Source: Pseudolabrys sp. (GTDB lineage: Bacteria > Pseudomonadota > Alphaproteobacteria > Rhizobiales > Xanthobacteraceae). Taken from it: 6,174 bases of DNA. Below the pieces are notes generated by a model that ran no database searches, was not told the origin of the DNA, and was given only the letters and a program-made list of their open reading frames with translations. The position numbers and the translations under genes were made by a program. Shown in pieces: positions 1 through 5,179 of this stretch. How positions within the stretch are numbered: position 1 is the stretch's first letter; the number at the start of each line of letters is the position of its first letter. The DNA lies in NCBI GenBank assembly GCA_026125925.1, contig JAHCKF010000220.1, positions 1-6,174 on the forward strand. The letters are read 5' to 3'.

Positions 1-54
1 CTTGCCGTCATACCAGATGACGCCATCGAGCCGGTCGTAGGATTGCGCAGCCAT
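1..54 (-). CDS. ilvE: Branched-chain amino acid aminotransferase, N-terminal fragment
   Basis: Only the first 18 codons lie in the window; the gene runs off the left edge. They read MAAQSYDRLDGVIWYDGK, which matches from memory the opening of rhizobial branched-chain aminotransferases (fold-type IV PLP enzymes), where an 'RDGxIWxDG' segment precedes the first core strand. The full enzyme would transfer amino groups between glutamate and the 2-oxo acids of leucine, isoleucine and valine in the cytoplasm. The start is well supported: a perfect GGAGG (64 down to 60) lies 5 bases upstream of the ATG. The gene is divergent from the MarR gene and shares a gap of about 250 bp with it. The catalytic lysine and PLP site are outside the window, so a related class IV aminotransferase or D-amino acid aminotransferase is possible. 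Confidence 0.66.
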   Translation of the reverse strand, partial: MAAQSYDRLDGVIWYDGK

Positions 55-306
55 GACTTCCTCCGTGAATACGCACCCGGAACGAGGTCGGTGGCCTTGG
101 GTCTCGGGACCCGGGCCGGCCCGCCGCTCCGGCGGATTTCCAAGCTTATTCCAACACTTTGCGTCACCCGGCAACACCCGGTATGACTTGGCATCTATCC
201 GCCGGAAGGCTCCGAGGGCCTTGCCGGCACGGCGAAAACGGGCCGCGCTGAACGATCGTTTCGTTCGAGGATGCGTTTTTGTAACATAAAACCAAAATAT
301 GTCAAC
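55..306. other. Divergent intergenic region between ilvE and the MarR gene
   Basis: This gap of about 250 bp must hold the promoters of both divergent genes. I see no convincing coding region in it. Visible structure includes a perfect 12-bp palindrome (CGGGCCGGCCCG, 112-123) and a 6-bp stem with a 3-base loop (121-126 with 130-135). A 10-bp inverted repeat TCCGGCGGAT (128-137) / ATCCGCCGGA (197-206) spans the middle. Three copies of CACCCGG lie at 74-80, 165-171 and 175-181. Composition shifts from GC-rich on the left to AT-rich at 275-325 just before the MarR gene, as expected for a promoter there. No clean -35/-10 pair could be assigned on either strand. Confidence 0.6.
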
Positions 307-318
307 ATGGCTGACATA
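298..318. promoter_or_regulatory. Candidate MarR operator over the marR start codon
   Basis: A 21-bp palindrome TATGTCA-N7-TGACATA has two perfect 7-base arms (298-304 and 312-318). It contains the chosen ATG of the MarR gene (307-309) in its spacer. A third, one-mismatch half-site, TAACATA, lies at 282-288 and also resembles a -10 element. MarR dimers bind inverted repeats of about this size and usually repress their own gene. Autoregulation is therefore the simplest reading, but it is inference from position and symmetry. Confidence 0.5.
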
Positions 319-879
319 AATAACAGCGCAAAAGATTCGGCCGGCAAACCGGGCCCGACCCCGGACAGCGACGCCGAGGGCGGCTCGGCGGCGGCGACCG
401 GCCGCGCCGAGGGGCCGATCTGGGACATCATCGAGCTCCTGTTCTTCGCCTATCGCGACTTCGTCGGCGATCCGGACGAGGTGCTGGCCAAATACGCCTT
501 CGGCCGCGCCCATCACCGCGTGCTGCACTTCGTCAACCGCAACCCGGGCATGAAGGTCGCCGACCTGCTCGACATCCTCAACATCACCAAGCAGTCGCTC
601 GGCCGCGTGCTCAAGCAGCTGGTCGATCAGGGCTTCGTCGAGCAGAAGGAGGGCGAGCAGGATCGCCGCCAGCGGCTGCTTTACGTTACCGCCAAAGGCG
701 AGGCGCTATCGCTCAAGCTGGCGCTGTTGCAGACCGAGCGCATCGAGCGCGCCTTCGGCCAGCTCGGGCCGGGGTCGCACGAGACGGCGCGCCGCTTTTT
801 GACCGCGATGATCGACGACGATAACCGCGAGGGGGTGCTGCGCCTGATGGCGCGGGCCGACCGGGTCAGGAAAGCGTGA
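307..879 (+). CDS. MarR-family winged-helix transcriptional regulator
   Basis: Predicted cytoplasmic, dimeric DNA-binding regulator of 190 residues. An Ala/Gly/Pro-rich tail (about residues 1-34) looks disordered. A dimerisation helix follows (IWDIIELLFFAYRDF, 38-52). The winged helix spans about 65-130: helix-turn-helix KVADLLDILNITKQSLGRVL and a wing carrying D119-R120-R121, the MarR 'DxR' wing signature. A C-terminal dimerisation helix starts near residue 133. An in-frame ATG at 271 would add 12 residues, but its GAGG touches the ATG and is too close to act as a ribosome site. The ATG at 307 gives a normal N-terminus (MADINNS), though it also lacks a clear Shine-Dalgarno and sits inside a palindrome. 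Downstream is a two-component pair on the same strand after 114 bp holding a REP-like element. The MarR/response-regulator order recalls petP/petR of Rhodobacter; the effector is unknown. Confidence 0.88.
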   Translation: MADINNSAKDSAGKPGPTPDSDAEGGSAAATGRAEGPIWDIIELLFFAYRDFVGDPDEVLAKYAFGRAHHRVLHFVNRNPGMKVADLLDILNITKQSLGRVLKQLVDQGFVEQKEGEQDRRQRLLYVTAKGEALSLKLALLQTERIERAFGQLGPGSHETARRFLTAMIDDDNREGVLRLMARADRVRKA

Positions 880-893
880 AACAGTTTTCTCCG

Positions 894-973
894 CTCATCC
901 CCGCGAAAGCGGGGATCCAGCAGCGGCACGGACAGATTATGCGGCTCTGGATTCCCGCTTGCGCGGGAATGAC
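894..973. repeat. REP-like paired palindromic element
   Basis: Two hairpins form one larger inverted pair in the gap between the MarR and response-regulator genes. The first is ATCCCCGC-GAAA-GCGGGGAT (897-916), an 8-bp perfect stem with a GAAA tetraloop. The second is ATTCCCGC-TTGC-GCGGGAAT (951-970), also an 8-bp perfect stem. The 27-base units 894-920 and 947-973 match in inverted orientation at 23 of 27 positions, including the ATCCAG/CTGGAT inner edges. Elements of this 'CTGGAT-CCCGC...GCGGG-ATGAC' kind are, from memory, scattered between genes in many proteobacterial genomes. In transcripts such pairs can protect or process mRNA ends. There is no T-tract, so it is not a classical terminator, and transcription from the MarR gene may continue through it. 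Confidence 0.82.
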
Positions 974-981
974 CGGAGTTT

Positions 982-986
982 GAGGT
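982..986 (+). promoter_or_regulatory. Ribosome binding site of the response regulator
   Basis: GAGGT lies 7 bases upstream of the ATG at 994 and just 9 bases after the REP-like element ends at 973. It decides the start at 994 over any later Met. Confidence 0.7.
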
Positions 987-993
987 CGAACTT

Positions 994-1701
994 ATGATTC
1001 ACAAGGTCGTTCAACTCCCCGACGATGCGCCGCATCTGCTGGTGGTCGATGACGACCGCCGCATTCGCGATCTGCTGTCGCGCTTTCTCGCCGGCGAGGG
1101 CTTCCGCGTCACCACCGCCGACAACGCCGCCGACGCGCGTGCCAAGCTCGCCGGCCTGTCCTTCGACCTCATCATCCTCGACGTCATGATGCCCGGCGAA
1201 ACCGGCTTCGAGTTCGCCCGCACCTTGCGCGGCACCTCCAGCGTGCCGATCCTGATGCTGACGGCGCGCGACGCCGCCGAGGCGCGCATCGAGGGCCTCA
1301 GCCTGGGCGCCGACGATTATCTGCCGAAGCCATTCGAGCCGCGCGAATTGTCGCTCCGCATCGCCAACATTTTGAAGCGCGCGCGGCCGCCGGAGGCGCC
1401 GCCGGTCGAATCCGTGCGCTTCGGGCCTTTCGTCTATCACCTGGCGCGCGGCGAACTGCGCCACGGCGACGAAGTGATCCGGCTCACCGATCGCGAGCGC
1501 GAGATGCTGCGGATTCTCGCGGCGACGCCGGGCGAGACCGTGTCGCGCATGGCGCTCGCCGGCAATGGCGATCAGGTGTCCGAGCGCGCCGTCGACGTGC
1601 AGGTCAACCGCCTGCGCCGCAAGATCGAGAAGAACCCGGCCAACCCGCTGTTCGTGCAGACCGTGCGCGGCATCGGCTACCGGCTGGTGAGCACGACATG
1701 A
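994..1701 (+). CDS. OmpR/PhoB-family response regulator
   Basis: A 235-residue cytoplasmic transcription factor controlled by phosphorylation. The receiver domain (about 13-130) has the acidic triad D19-D20-D21, phospho-acceptor D63 (in LIILDVMMPGETG), switch T90 (LMLTARD) and K112 (YLPKPF), so every catalytic residue is present. The C-terminal winged helix (about 140-233) shows the OmpR pattern LTDREREMLRIL, the recognition helix near SERAVDVQVNRLRRKIE (196-212) and the terminal hairpin VRGIGYRL (224-231). The start is supported by GAGGT 7 bases upstream. The stop overlaps the kinase start in ATGA, so the two proteins are translationally coupled. It probably receives phosphate from that kinase and controls unknown promoters. 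From memory it is closest to the alphaproteobacterial PetR/OmpR group, usually found beside an EnvZ-like kinase. The target genes cannot be read from the sequence. Confidence 0.94.
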   Translation: MIHKVVQLPDDAPHLLVVDDDRRIRDLLSRFLAGEGFRVTTADNAADARAKLAGLSFDLIILDVMMPGETGFEFARTLRGTSSVPILMLTARDAAEARIEGLSLGADDYLPKPFEPRELSLRIANILKRARPPEAPPVESVRFGPFVYHLARGELRHGDEVIRLTDREREMLRILAATPGETVSRMALAGNGDQVSERAVDVQVNRLRRKIEKNPANPLFVQTVRGIGYRLVSTT

Positions 1702-3152
1702 CCTCGCTCGACATCGGCACCAATGTACGGCTCGCCGCGGAGCGGATGCGCGCCGCGTGGGAGTGGTACGACTCGATCCCGCCGATCCGCCGCATCCACG
1801 CCCAGCTCGCCAAGATCCGCGACGGCTGGCGGCGCATGGCGCGCTGGCTCAACGGCGTGATGCCCAAGGGCCTGTTTCCCCGCGCCGTGCTCATCATCAT
1901 CCTGCCGATGGTCATCCTGCAGTCGGTCGTGGCGCTCGTTTTCATGGAGCGTCACTGGAACGTCGTAACGCAGCGCATGACCGCCGGCGTGGTGTCGGAC
2001 ATTGCGGCGCTCGCCGACATCTACAAGACCTATCCGCAGGACGCCGACCAGTCGCAGCTCCGCCGCATCGCGCAGGAGCGGCTCGGCCTGGTGGTCGATT
2101 TCCTTCCCCTCGGCGAGATGCCGCCGCCGCGGCCGAAGCCGTTCTTCTCGCTGCTCGACCAGACCTTGTCGGAAGAGCTGCGCAAGCAGATCGCGCGGCC
2201 GTTCTGGATCGACACCGTCGGCAAGTCGTCGCTGGTCGAAATCCGCATCCAGCTCGACCGGAACATCATGCGCGTGTTCGCGCGGCGCAGCGCCGCCTAT
2301 GCGTCGAATTCGCAGATTTTCCTGTTCTGGATGGTCGGTACCTCGGTGGTGTTGCTGTCGGTCGCCATCATCTTCCTGCGCAACCAGATCAAGCCGATCC
2401 TCAAGCTCGCCGACGCGGCCGAAAGTTTCGGCAAGGGCCGCGACGTGCCTAACTTCCGGCCGCGCGGCGCGCGCGAGGTACGGCGCGCGGCGCAGGCCTT
2501 CATCGAGATGAAGACGCGCGTCGAGCGTTCCATCGAACAGCGCACGGCGATGCTCGCCGGCGTCAGTCACGATTTGCGCACCGTGCTGACGCGCTTCAAG
2601 CTCGAACTGGCGCTGCTCGACGAGGGTCCCGAAGCCGAGGCGATGAAGAAGGACGTCGACGAGATGGCCCGCATGCTCGAGGCCTATCTCGCCTTCGCCC
2701 GCGGCGATCTCGGCGAAGCGGCGGCGCCGACCGACATGGCGGCCTTTCTCGACGAACTCAAGGACGACGCCGAACGCCACGGCCATCGCACCACGGTGGT
2801 GTTTCACGGCACGCCGCTGGTCACGGTGCGGCCGGCGGCGTTCAAGCGCTGTCTCGCCAATCTCGTGTCCAACGCCGCGCGCTTTGCGCACTCGATTTCG
2901 ATCACCGGCCACCGCGATCACCGCTATCTCACCATCACGGTGGACGACGACGGTCCCGGCATTCCCCCCGACAAGCGCGAGGATGTGTTCAAGCCGTTCC
3001 TGCGGCTCGACGATGCGCGCAATCAGGACGAGGGCGGCACCGGTCTCGGCCTCGCGATCGCCCGCGACATCGCCAACTCGCATGGCGGCGACATCACGCT
3101 GAGCGATTCACCGCTGGGCGGCCTGCGCGCGACGGTGAAGGTGCCGGTGTAA
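1698..3152 (+). CDS. EnvZ-like membrane sensor histidine kinase
   Basis: A 484-residue inner-membrane kinase, presumed partner of the response regulator whose last codons it overlaps by 4 bp (ATGA). A basic, Trp- and Arg-rich cytoplasmic stretch (1-58) precedes TM1 (about 60-83, LFPRAVLIIILPMVILQ...). A sensor region (about 84-205) leads to TM2 (about 207-228). A HAMP linker (about 229-283) carries the proline of the usual KPI motif (IKPILKLADAAE). The dimerisation/phosphotransfer domain has H291 in GVSHDLRTVLTRFKLEL. The catalytic ATPase domain has an N-box (LANLVSNAARFA, N392), a DDDGPGIPP box (416-424), an F-box-like FKPFLRLD and GGTGLGLAIA (446-455). Two oddities stand out. The proline normally 5 residues after the histidine is Val296. 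The N-terminal extension before TM1 is longer than in E. coli EnvZ, where TM1 begins within about 20 residues; starts at Met48 or Met55 are possible, but the ATGA overlap favours 1698. The stimulus is unknown. Confidence 0.93.
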   Translation: MTSLDIGTNVRLAAERMRAAWEWYDSIPPIRRIHAQLAKIRDGWRRMARWLNGVMPKGLFPRAVLIIILPMVILQSVVALVFMERHWNVVTQRMTAGVVSDIAALADIYKTYPQDADQSQLRRIAQERLGLVVDFLPLGEMPPPRPKPFFSLLDQTLSEELRKQIARPFWIDTVGKSSLVEIRIQLDRNIMRVFARRSAAYASNSQIFLFWMVGTSVVLLSVAIIFLRNQIKPILKLADAAESFGKGRDVPNFRPRGAREVRRAAQAFIEMKTRVERSIEQRTAMLAGVSHDLRTVLTRFKLELALLDEGPEAEAMKKDVDEMARMLEAYLAFARGDLGEAAAPTDMAAFLDELKDDAERHGHRTTVVFHGTPLVTVRPAAFKRCLANLVSNAARFAHSISITGHRDHRYLTITVDDDGPGIPPDKREDVFKPFLRLDDARNQDEGGTGLGLAIARDIANSHGGDITLSDSPLGGLRATVKVPV

Positions 3153-3154
3153 TT

Positions 3155-3279
3155 CTTGTCCCGGGCGCGGTGCTGCGCGAAGCGCGCACCGCAGAACCGG
3201 GACCTTCGCAAACTCGAAATGTGGAACGGTCCCGGATCTGCAATGCACCGCTCACGCGCTGCATTGCGTCCGGGACAAG
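3155..3279. repeat. Long palindromic intergenic repeat, copy A
   Basis: A 125-bp structured repeat fills the gap between the kinase stop (3150-3152) and the convergent TetR-fold gene stop (3280-3282). Outer arms CTTGTCCCGG (3155-3164) and CCGGGACAAG (3270-3279) are perfect 10-bp complements. Inside are three more stems: GCGGTGC/GCACCGC (3167-3173 with 3186-3192), extended by GCGC/GCGC around a GAA loop; CCGGGACC/GGTCCCGG (3197-3204 with 3228-3235); and GCAATGCA/TGCATTGC (3240-3247 with 3260-3267). The whole can fold as a multi-branched structure on either strand. It shares conserved blocks with copy B at 4070-4198. From memory, similar elements are dispersed in Bradyrhizobium-type genomes. 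It could act as a two-way transcription stop or as an mRNA 3'-end stabiliser, but it has no T-tract. Confidence 0.85.
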
Positions 3280-4002
3280 CTAAGCCGCGTCCGCTTCCGC
3301 CGGACCTTCGTCATACGGGCGGCGCCGCCGCGGGCGCGGCGGCCCGCGCAGGATGCATTTCGGCAGCGCGCACAGATCGCGCATGAAGCCGTCCCAGCGT
3401 TCGGCGCTGGCGAGTCCGCGATCGAGCGCCGCCATAGCCCGGTCATTGGCGTCTTCATCGTCGGCATCGAGCCAGGTTTGCACCACCCGGGCAAACATCA
3501 GCGCGCCGCCTTGCGCGCGCAGCGCACCGTGCGGGCCGGCGGCCGAGATGCCGGCGGCTTCCAGCATCCAGGATTGCGAGCGAACGGCCATCGCGTTGAG
3601 CGCCAACGCCAGCGGCGGATTGCGCCGCGCCGAGCGCATCATCGAGCGCATGGCGTCGCGGTACGGCGCCATCGCCTCGAGCCGGCGCATCAGCACGTCG
3701 AACAGGCGGTCGCGCGGTGGCTCTTCGGCCATGTCGGCGCCGTCGCCGGCGAGCACCTTCTTGTCGATGTCCTTCACATGTGCGGCATAGATGGCGAGCG
3801 TCGAGCCGAACTCGGCGCGCAGCACGGAGAGCTTGATCCCGGCGCGGCCGGCGACTTCCGCGAGCCCGATCTCTTCGAAGGGGTTGTCGGCGAGCAGAGC
3901 CATCAGCGCGTCGACCGCCTTGTCGCGGTCGGACGTGCCGCGCGGCGGCGGCGGCTCGGACGGTTTGCGTTCGGATGCGCGCCTGCGGGTTTCGCGAGCC
4001 AT
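3280..4002 (-). CDS. TetR-fold putative transcriptional regulator (COQ9-like body)
   Basis: A 240-residue protein. An Arg-rich N-terminal tail (1-22) precedes a TetR-type DNA-binding domain (about 24-72): an opening helix DKAVDALMALLADNPFEEIG, then helix-turn-helix GLAEVAGRAGIKLSVLRAEFG with the Phe/Tyr-containing segment FGSTLAIYAAHVKDI. The body (about 95-210) is helical. Its DRLFDVLMRRLEAMAPYRDAMRSM stretch resembles, from memory, the COQ9/RpsU-divergent family, which shares the TetR fold but binds isoprenoid lipids. The C-terminus ends in an Arg/Pro-rich patch (RGPPRPRRRR, 219-228) and an acidic tail. The start is supported by GGAGA (4013 down to 4009) 6 bases upstream. The stop TAG directly abuts repeat copy A. 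The gene lies 196 bp downstream of proC on the same strand, with repeat copy B between, so cotranscription is uncertain. The ligand and target are unknown. Confidence 0.8.
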   Translation of the reverse strand: MARETRRRASERKPSEPPPPRGTSDRDKAVDALMALLADNPFEEIGLAEVAGRAGIKLSVLRAEFGSTLAIYAAHVKDIDKKVLAGDGADMAEEPPRDRLFDVLMRRLEAMAPYRDAMRSMMRSARRNPPLALALNAMAVRSQSWMLEAAGISAAGPHGALRAQGGALMFARVVQTWLDADDEDANDRAMAALDRGLASAERWDGFMRDLCALPKCILRGPPRPRRRRPYDEGPAEADAA

Positions 4003-4069
4003 GGCCGGTCTCCGTCAATCGTTGCGGAGAAGATGTAAGGCGGCAAAGGCGACCGTTCTAGGGCGGCAA
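4003..4069. other. Short gap upstream of the TetR-fold gene
   Basis: This 67-bp stretch lies between the TetR-fold start and repeat copy B. It contains GGAGA on the minus strand (4013 down to 4009), the likely ribosome binding site for that gene. I found no clear -35/-10 pair and no inverted repeat that would mark an autoregulatory operator here. Confidence 0.5.
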
Positions 4070-4198
4070 CTTGTCCCGGGCGCATCGCAATGCGACTTCG
4101 CTGTGCGCTGCCGAACCGGGACCGTCGCAAACTCGGCGATTGGAACGGCCCCGGATCTGCGTCGCAACGCGAAAGCGTTGCGCCGCGTCCGGGGCAAG
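4070..4198. repeat. Long palindromic intergenic repeat, copy B
   Basis: A 129-bp second copy of the element at 3155-3279, in the same orientation. Outer arms are CTTGTCCCGG (4070-4079) and CCGGGGCAAG (4189-4198), complementary at 9 of 10 positions. Blocks identical to copy A are GAACCGGGACC, TCGCAAACTCG (4125-4135), TGGAACGG, CCCGGATCTGC and GCGTCCGGG. The segments between these blocks differ from copy A but remain self-complementary: GCGCA/TGCGC (4080-4084 with 4104-4108) and an 8-bp perfect stem CGCAACGC-GAAA-GCGTTGCG (4163-4182). The element begins right after the proC stop codon (TAG, 4201 down to 4199). It may set the 3' end of the proC message. No T-tract is present. Confidence 0.83.
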
Positions 4199-5080
4199 CT
4201 AACCCGCCAGTTCCCGCGAGCGGTTGGCGGCGGCGGCGACCGCCTCGGTCAGCAGGTAATCGAATCCGCTCGGTCCCATCAGCACGTTGAGCGCCGCCGC
4301 GGTGGTGCCGCCAGGCGAGGTCACGTTCTGCCGCAAGGTCGCCGCGTCGAGGTCGGAGCGGTGCAGCAGCTCGCCCGCGCCCGAGACGGTTTCGCGGGCG
4401 AGGCGGGCGGCGAGGTCCGGCGGCAGGCCGGCGGCGATGCCGGCCTTGGTCATGGCCTCGGCGAGCAGGAACACATAGGCCGGGCCCGAGCCGGACACCG
4501 CGGTGACGGCGTCGATCAGGCCTTCGTCGCCGGCCCATTCCACCTTGCCGATGGCGGCGAGCAGGTCGGTGGCGAGCTTGCGCTGCGCCGCCGTGACGCG
4601 GCTGTTGGCGACGGCGACCGAGATGCCGCGGCCGACGGCGGCCGGCGTGTTCGGCATGGCGCGGACGATGGCGGTGCCGGGCGGCAGCGCCTTTTCGAGG
4701 AAGGCCATGGTGCGGCCGGCCATGATCGACACCACCAAGGTCGATTTGCCGACGTAAAGCCCGAGCGGCGGCACGGCGTCGGGCGCCATTTGCGGCTTCA
4801 CCGCAATGACGATGGCCTGCGCTTCGGCCCTGGCCTTCGGTCCCGGCTTCGGATTGATCGCGGCGCCCTTTCGCCCGGTGGCCTTGATCTCTTTCGACGG
4901 GTTGGGATCGAGCGCGATCACCTTCTTCGGTGCCAGGCCGCGCGACAGCCAGCCGTCGAGCATGGCCTGGCCCATTTTGCCGGCGCCGAGCAGGACCAGC
5001 GGGCCCTTGAATTTGGCGAGCGGTTTGGTGGGCGCCTTCGTCCTGGATTTGGCTTTCGATGCGGTCTTGCGCTTGGCCAT
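4199..5080 (-). CDS. proC: Pyrroline-5-carboxylate reductase
   Basis: A 293-residue cytoplasmic enzyme catalysing the last step of proline synthesis, NAD(P)H-dependent reduction of 1-pyrroline-5-carboxylate to L-proline. The Rossmann domain begins with VLLGAGKMGQAML (GAGKMG at 32-37) and contains the IAVKPQ loop (92-97). The family motifs AMPNTPAAVGRG (141-152), SGSGPAYVF (196-204) and TSPGGTTAAAL (254-264, the ProC signature) are all intact. The body is full length. Unusually, about 25 residues precede the Rossmann strand and are rich in Lys, Ala, Ser and Thr (AKRKTASKAKSRTKAPTKP), like a histone H1-type tail; enterobacterial ProC lacks this. The start at 5080 is chosen because a perfect GGAGG (5091 down to 5087) lies 6 bases upstream. 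The open frame continues further upstream, but only as antisense to the hydratase gene. The gene is divergent from that hydratase, and its TAG stop abuts repeat copy B. Confidence 0.95.
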   Translation of the reverse strand: MAKRKTASKAKSRTKAPTKPLAKFKGPLVLLGAGKMGQAMLDGWLSRGLAPKKVIALDPNPSKEIKATGRKGAAINPKPGPKARAEAQAIVIAVKPQMAPDAVPPLGLYVGKSTLVVSIMAGRTMAFLEKALPPGTAIVRAMPNTPAAVGRGISVAVANSRVTAAQRKLATDLLAAIGKVEWAGDEGLIDAVTAVSGSGPAYVFLLAEAMTKAGIAAGLPPDLAARLARETVSGAGELLHRSDLDAATLRQNVTSPGGTTAAALNVLMGPSGFDYLLTEAVAAAANRSRELAG

Positions 5081-5086
5081 GACGCC

Positions 5087-5091
5087 CCTCC
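5087..5091 (-). promoter_or_regulatory. Ribosome binding site that fixes the proC start
   Basis: GGAGG, followed by two further G's, reads on the minus strand 6 bases before the ATG at 5080. It separates the real proC start from the much longer open frame that runs on to 5689. Confidence 0.75.
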
Positions 5092-5104
5092 GTGCTGCGA
5101 TGTA

Positions 5105-5133
5105 CTGGATGCCCCGCTTTCGCGGGGCATGAC
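5105..5133. repeat. Single REP-like hairpin between proC and the hydratase
   Basis: CTGGATGCCCCGC-TTTC-GCGGGGCATGAC contains a perfect 9-bp stem (5109-5117 with 5122-5130) around a 4-base loop. It carries the same CTGGAT and ATGAC edges as the second unit of the element at 894-973, so it is a lone half of that family. It occupies much of the 99-bp gap (5081-5179) between the divergent proC and hydratase starts, where the promoters of both genes would have to lie. Confidence 0.75.
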
Positions 5134-5179
5134 AAGGGGGATGTTGCCAAGCCTCATCGCGCCGCGCACAGTCGCGCCC

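Noticed and set aside
53..289. Short rightward open frame in the divergent gap
   Set aside because: It overlaps the ilvE start antisense, has no ribosome site, and its composition is that of random GC-rich translation.
897..970. Rho-independent terminators at the REP-like hairpins
   Set aside because: Neither stem is followed by a T-tract on either strand.
1677..3083. 468-codon open frame antisense to the kinase
   Set aside because: Rich in Arg, His and Asp with no recognisable domain; it is the typical mirror frame of a GC-rich gene, and the sense frame carries every histidine kinase motif.
3155..4198. The two long palindromes as insertion sequences or a composite transposon around the TetR-fold gene
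   Set aside because: They lack coding capacity and visible target duplications, and the enclosed gene looks native in composition; dispersed palindromic repeats explain them better.
3903..5150. 415-codon minus-strand open frame overlapping proC in another frame
   Set aside because: Arg/His/Gly-rich shadow of proC with no motif; the proC frame is conclusive.
3791..5179. Open frame continuous with and upstream of the hydratase, giving 732 residues
   Set aside because: The upstream part runs antisense through the TetR-fold gene, repeat copy B and proC, has low-complexity Arg/Gly composition, and does not match the family N-terminus.
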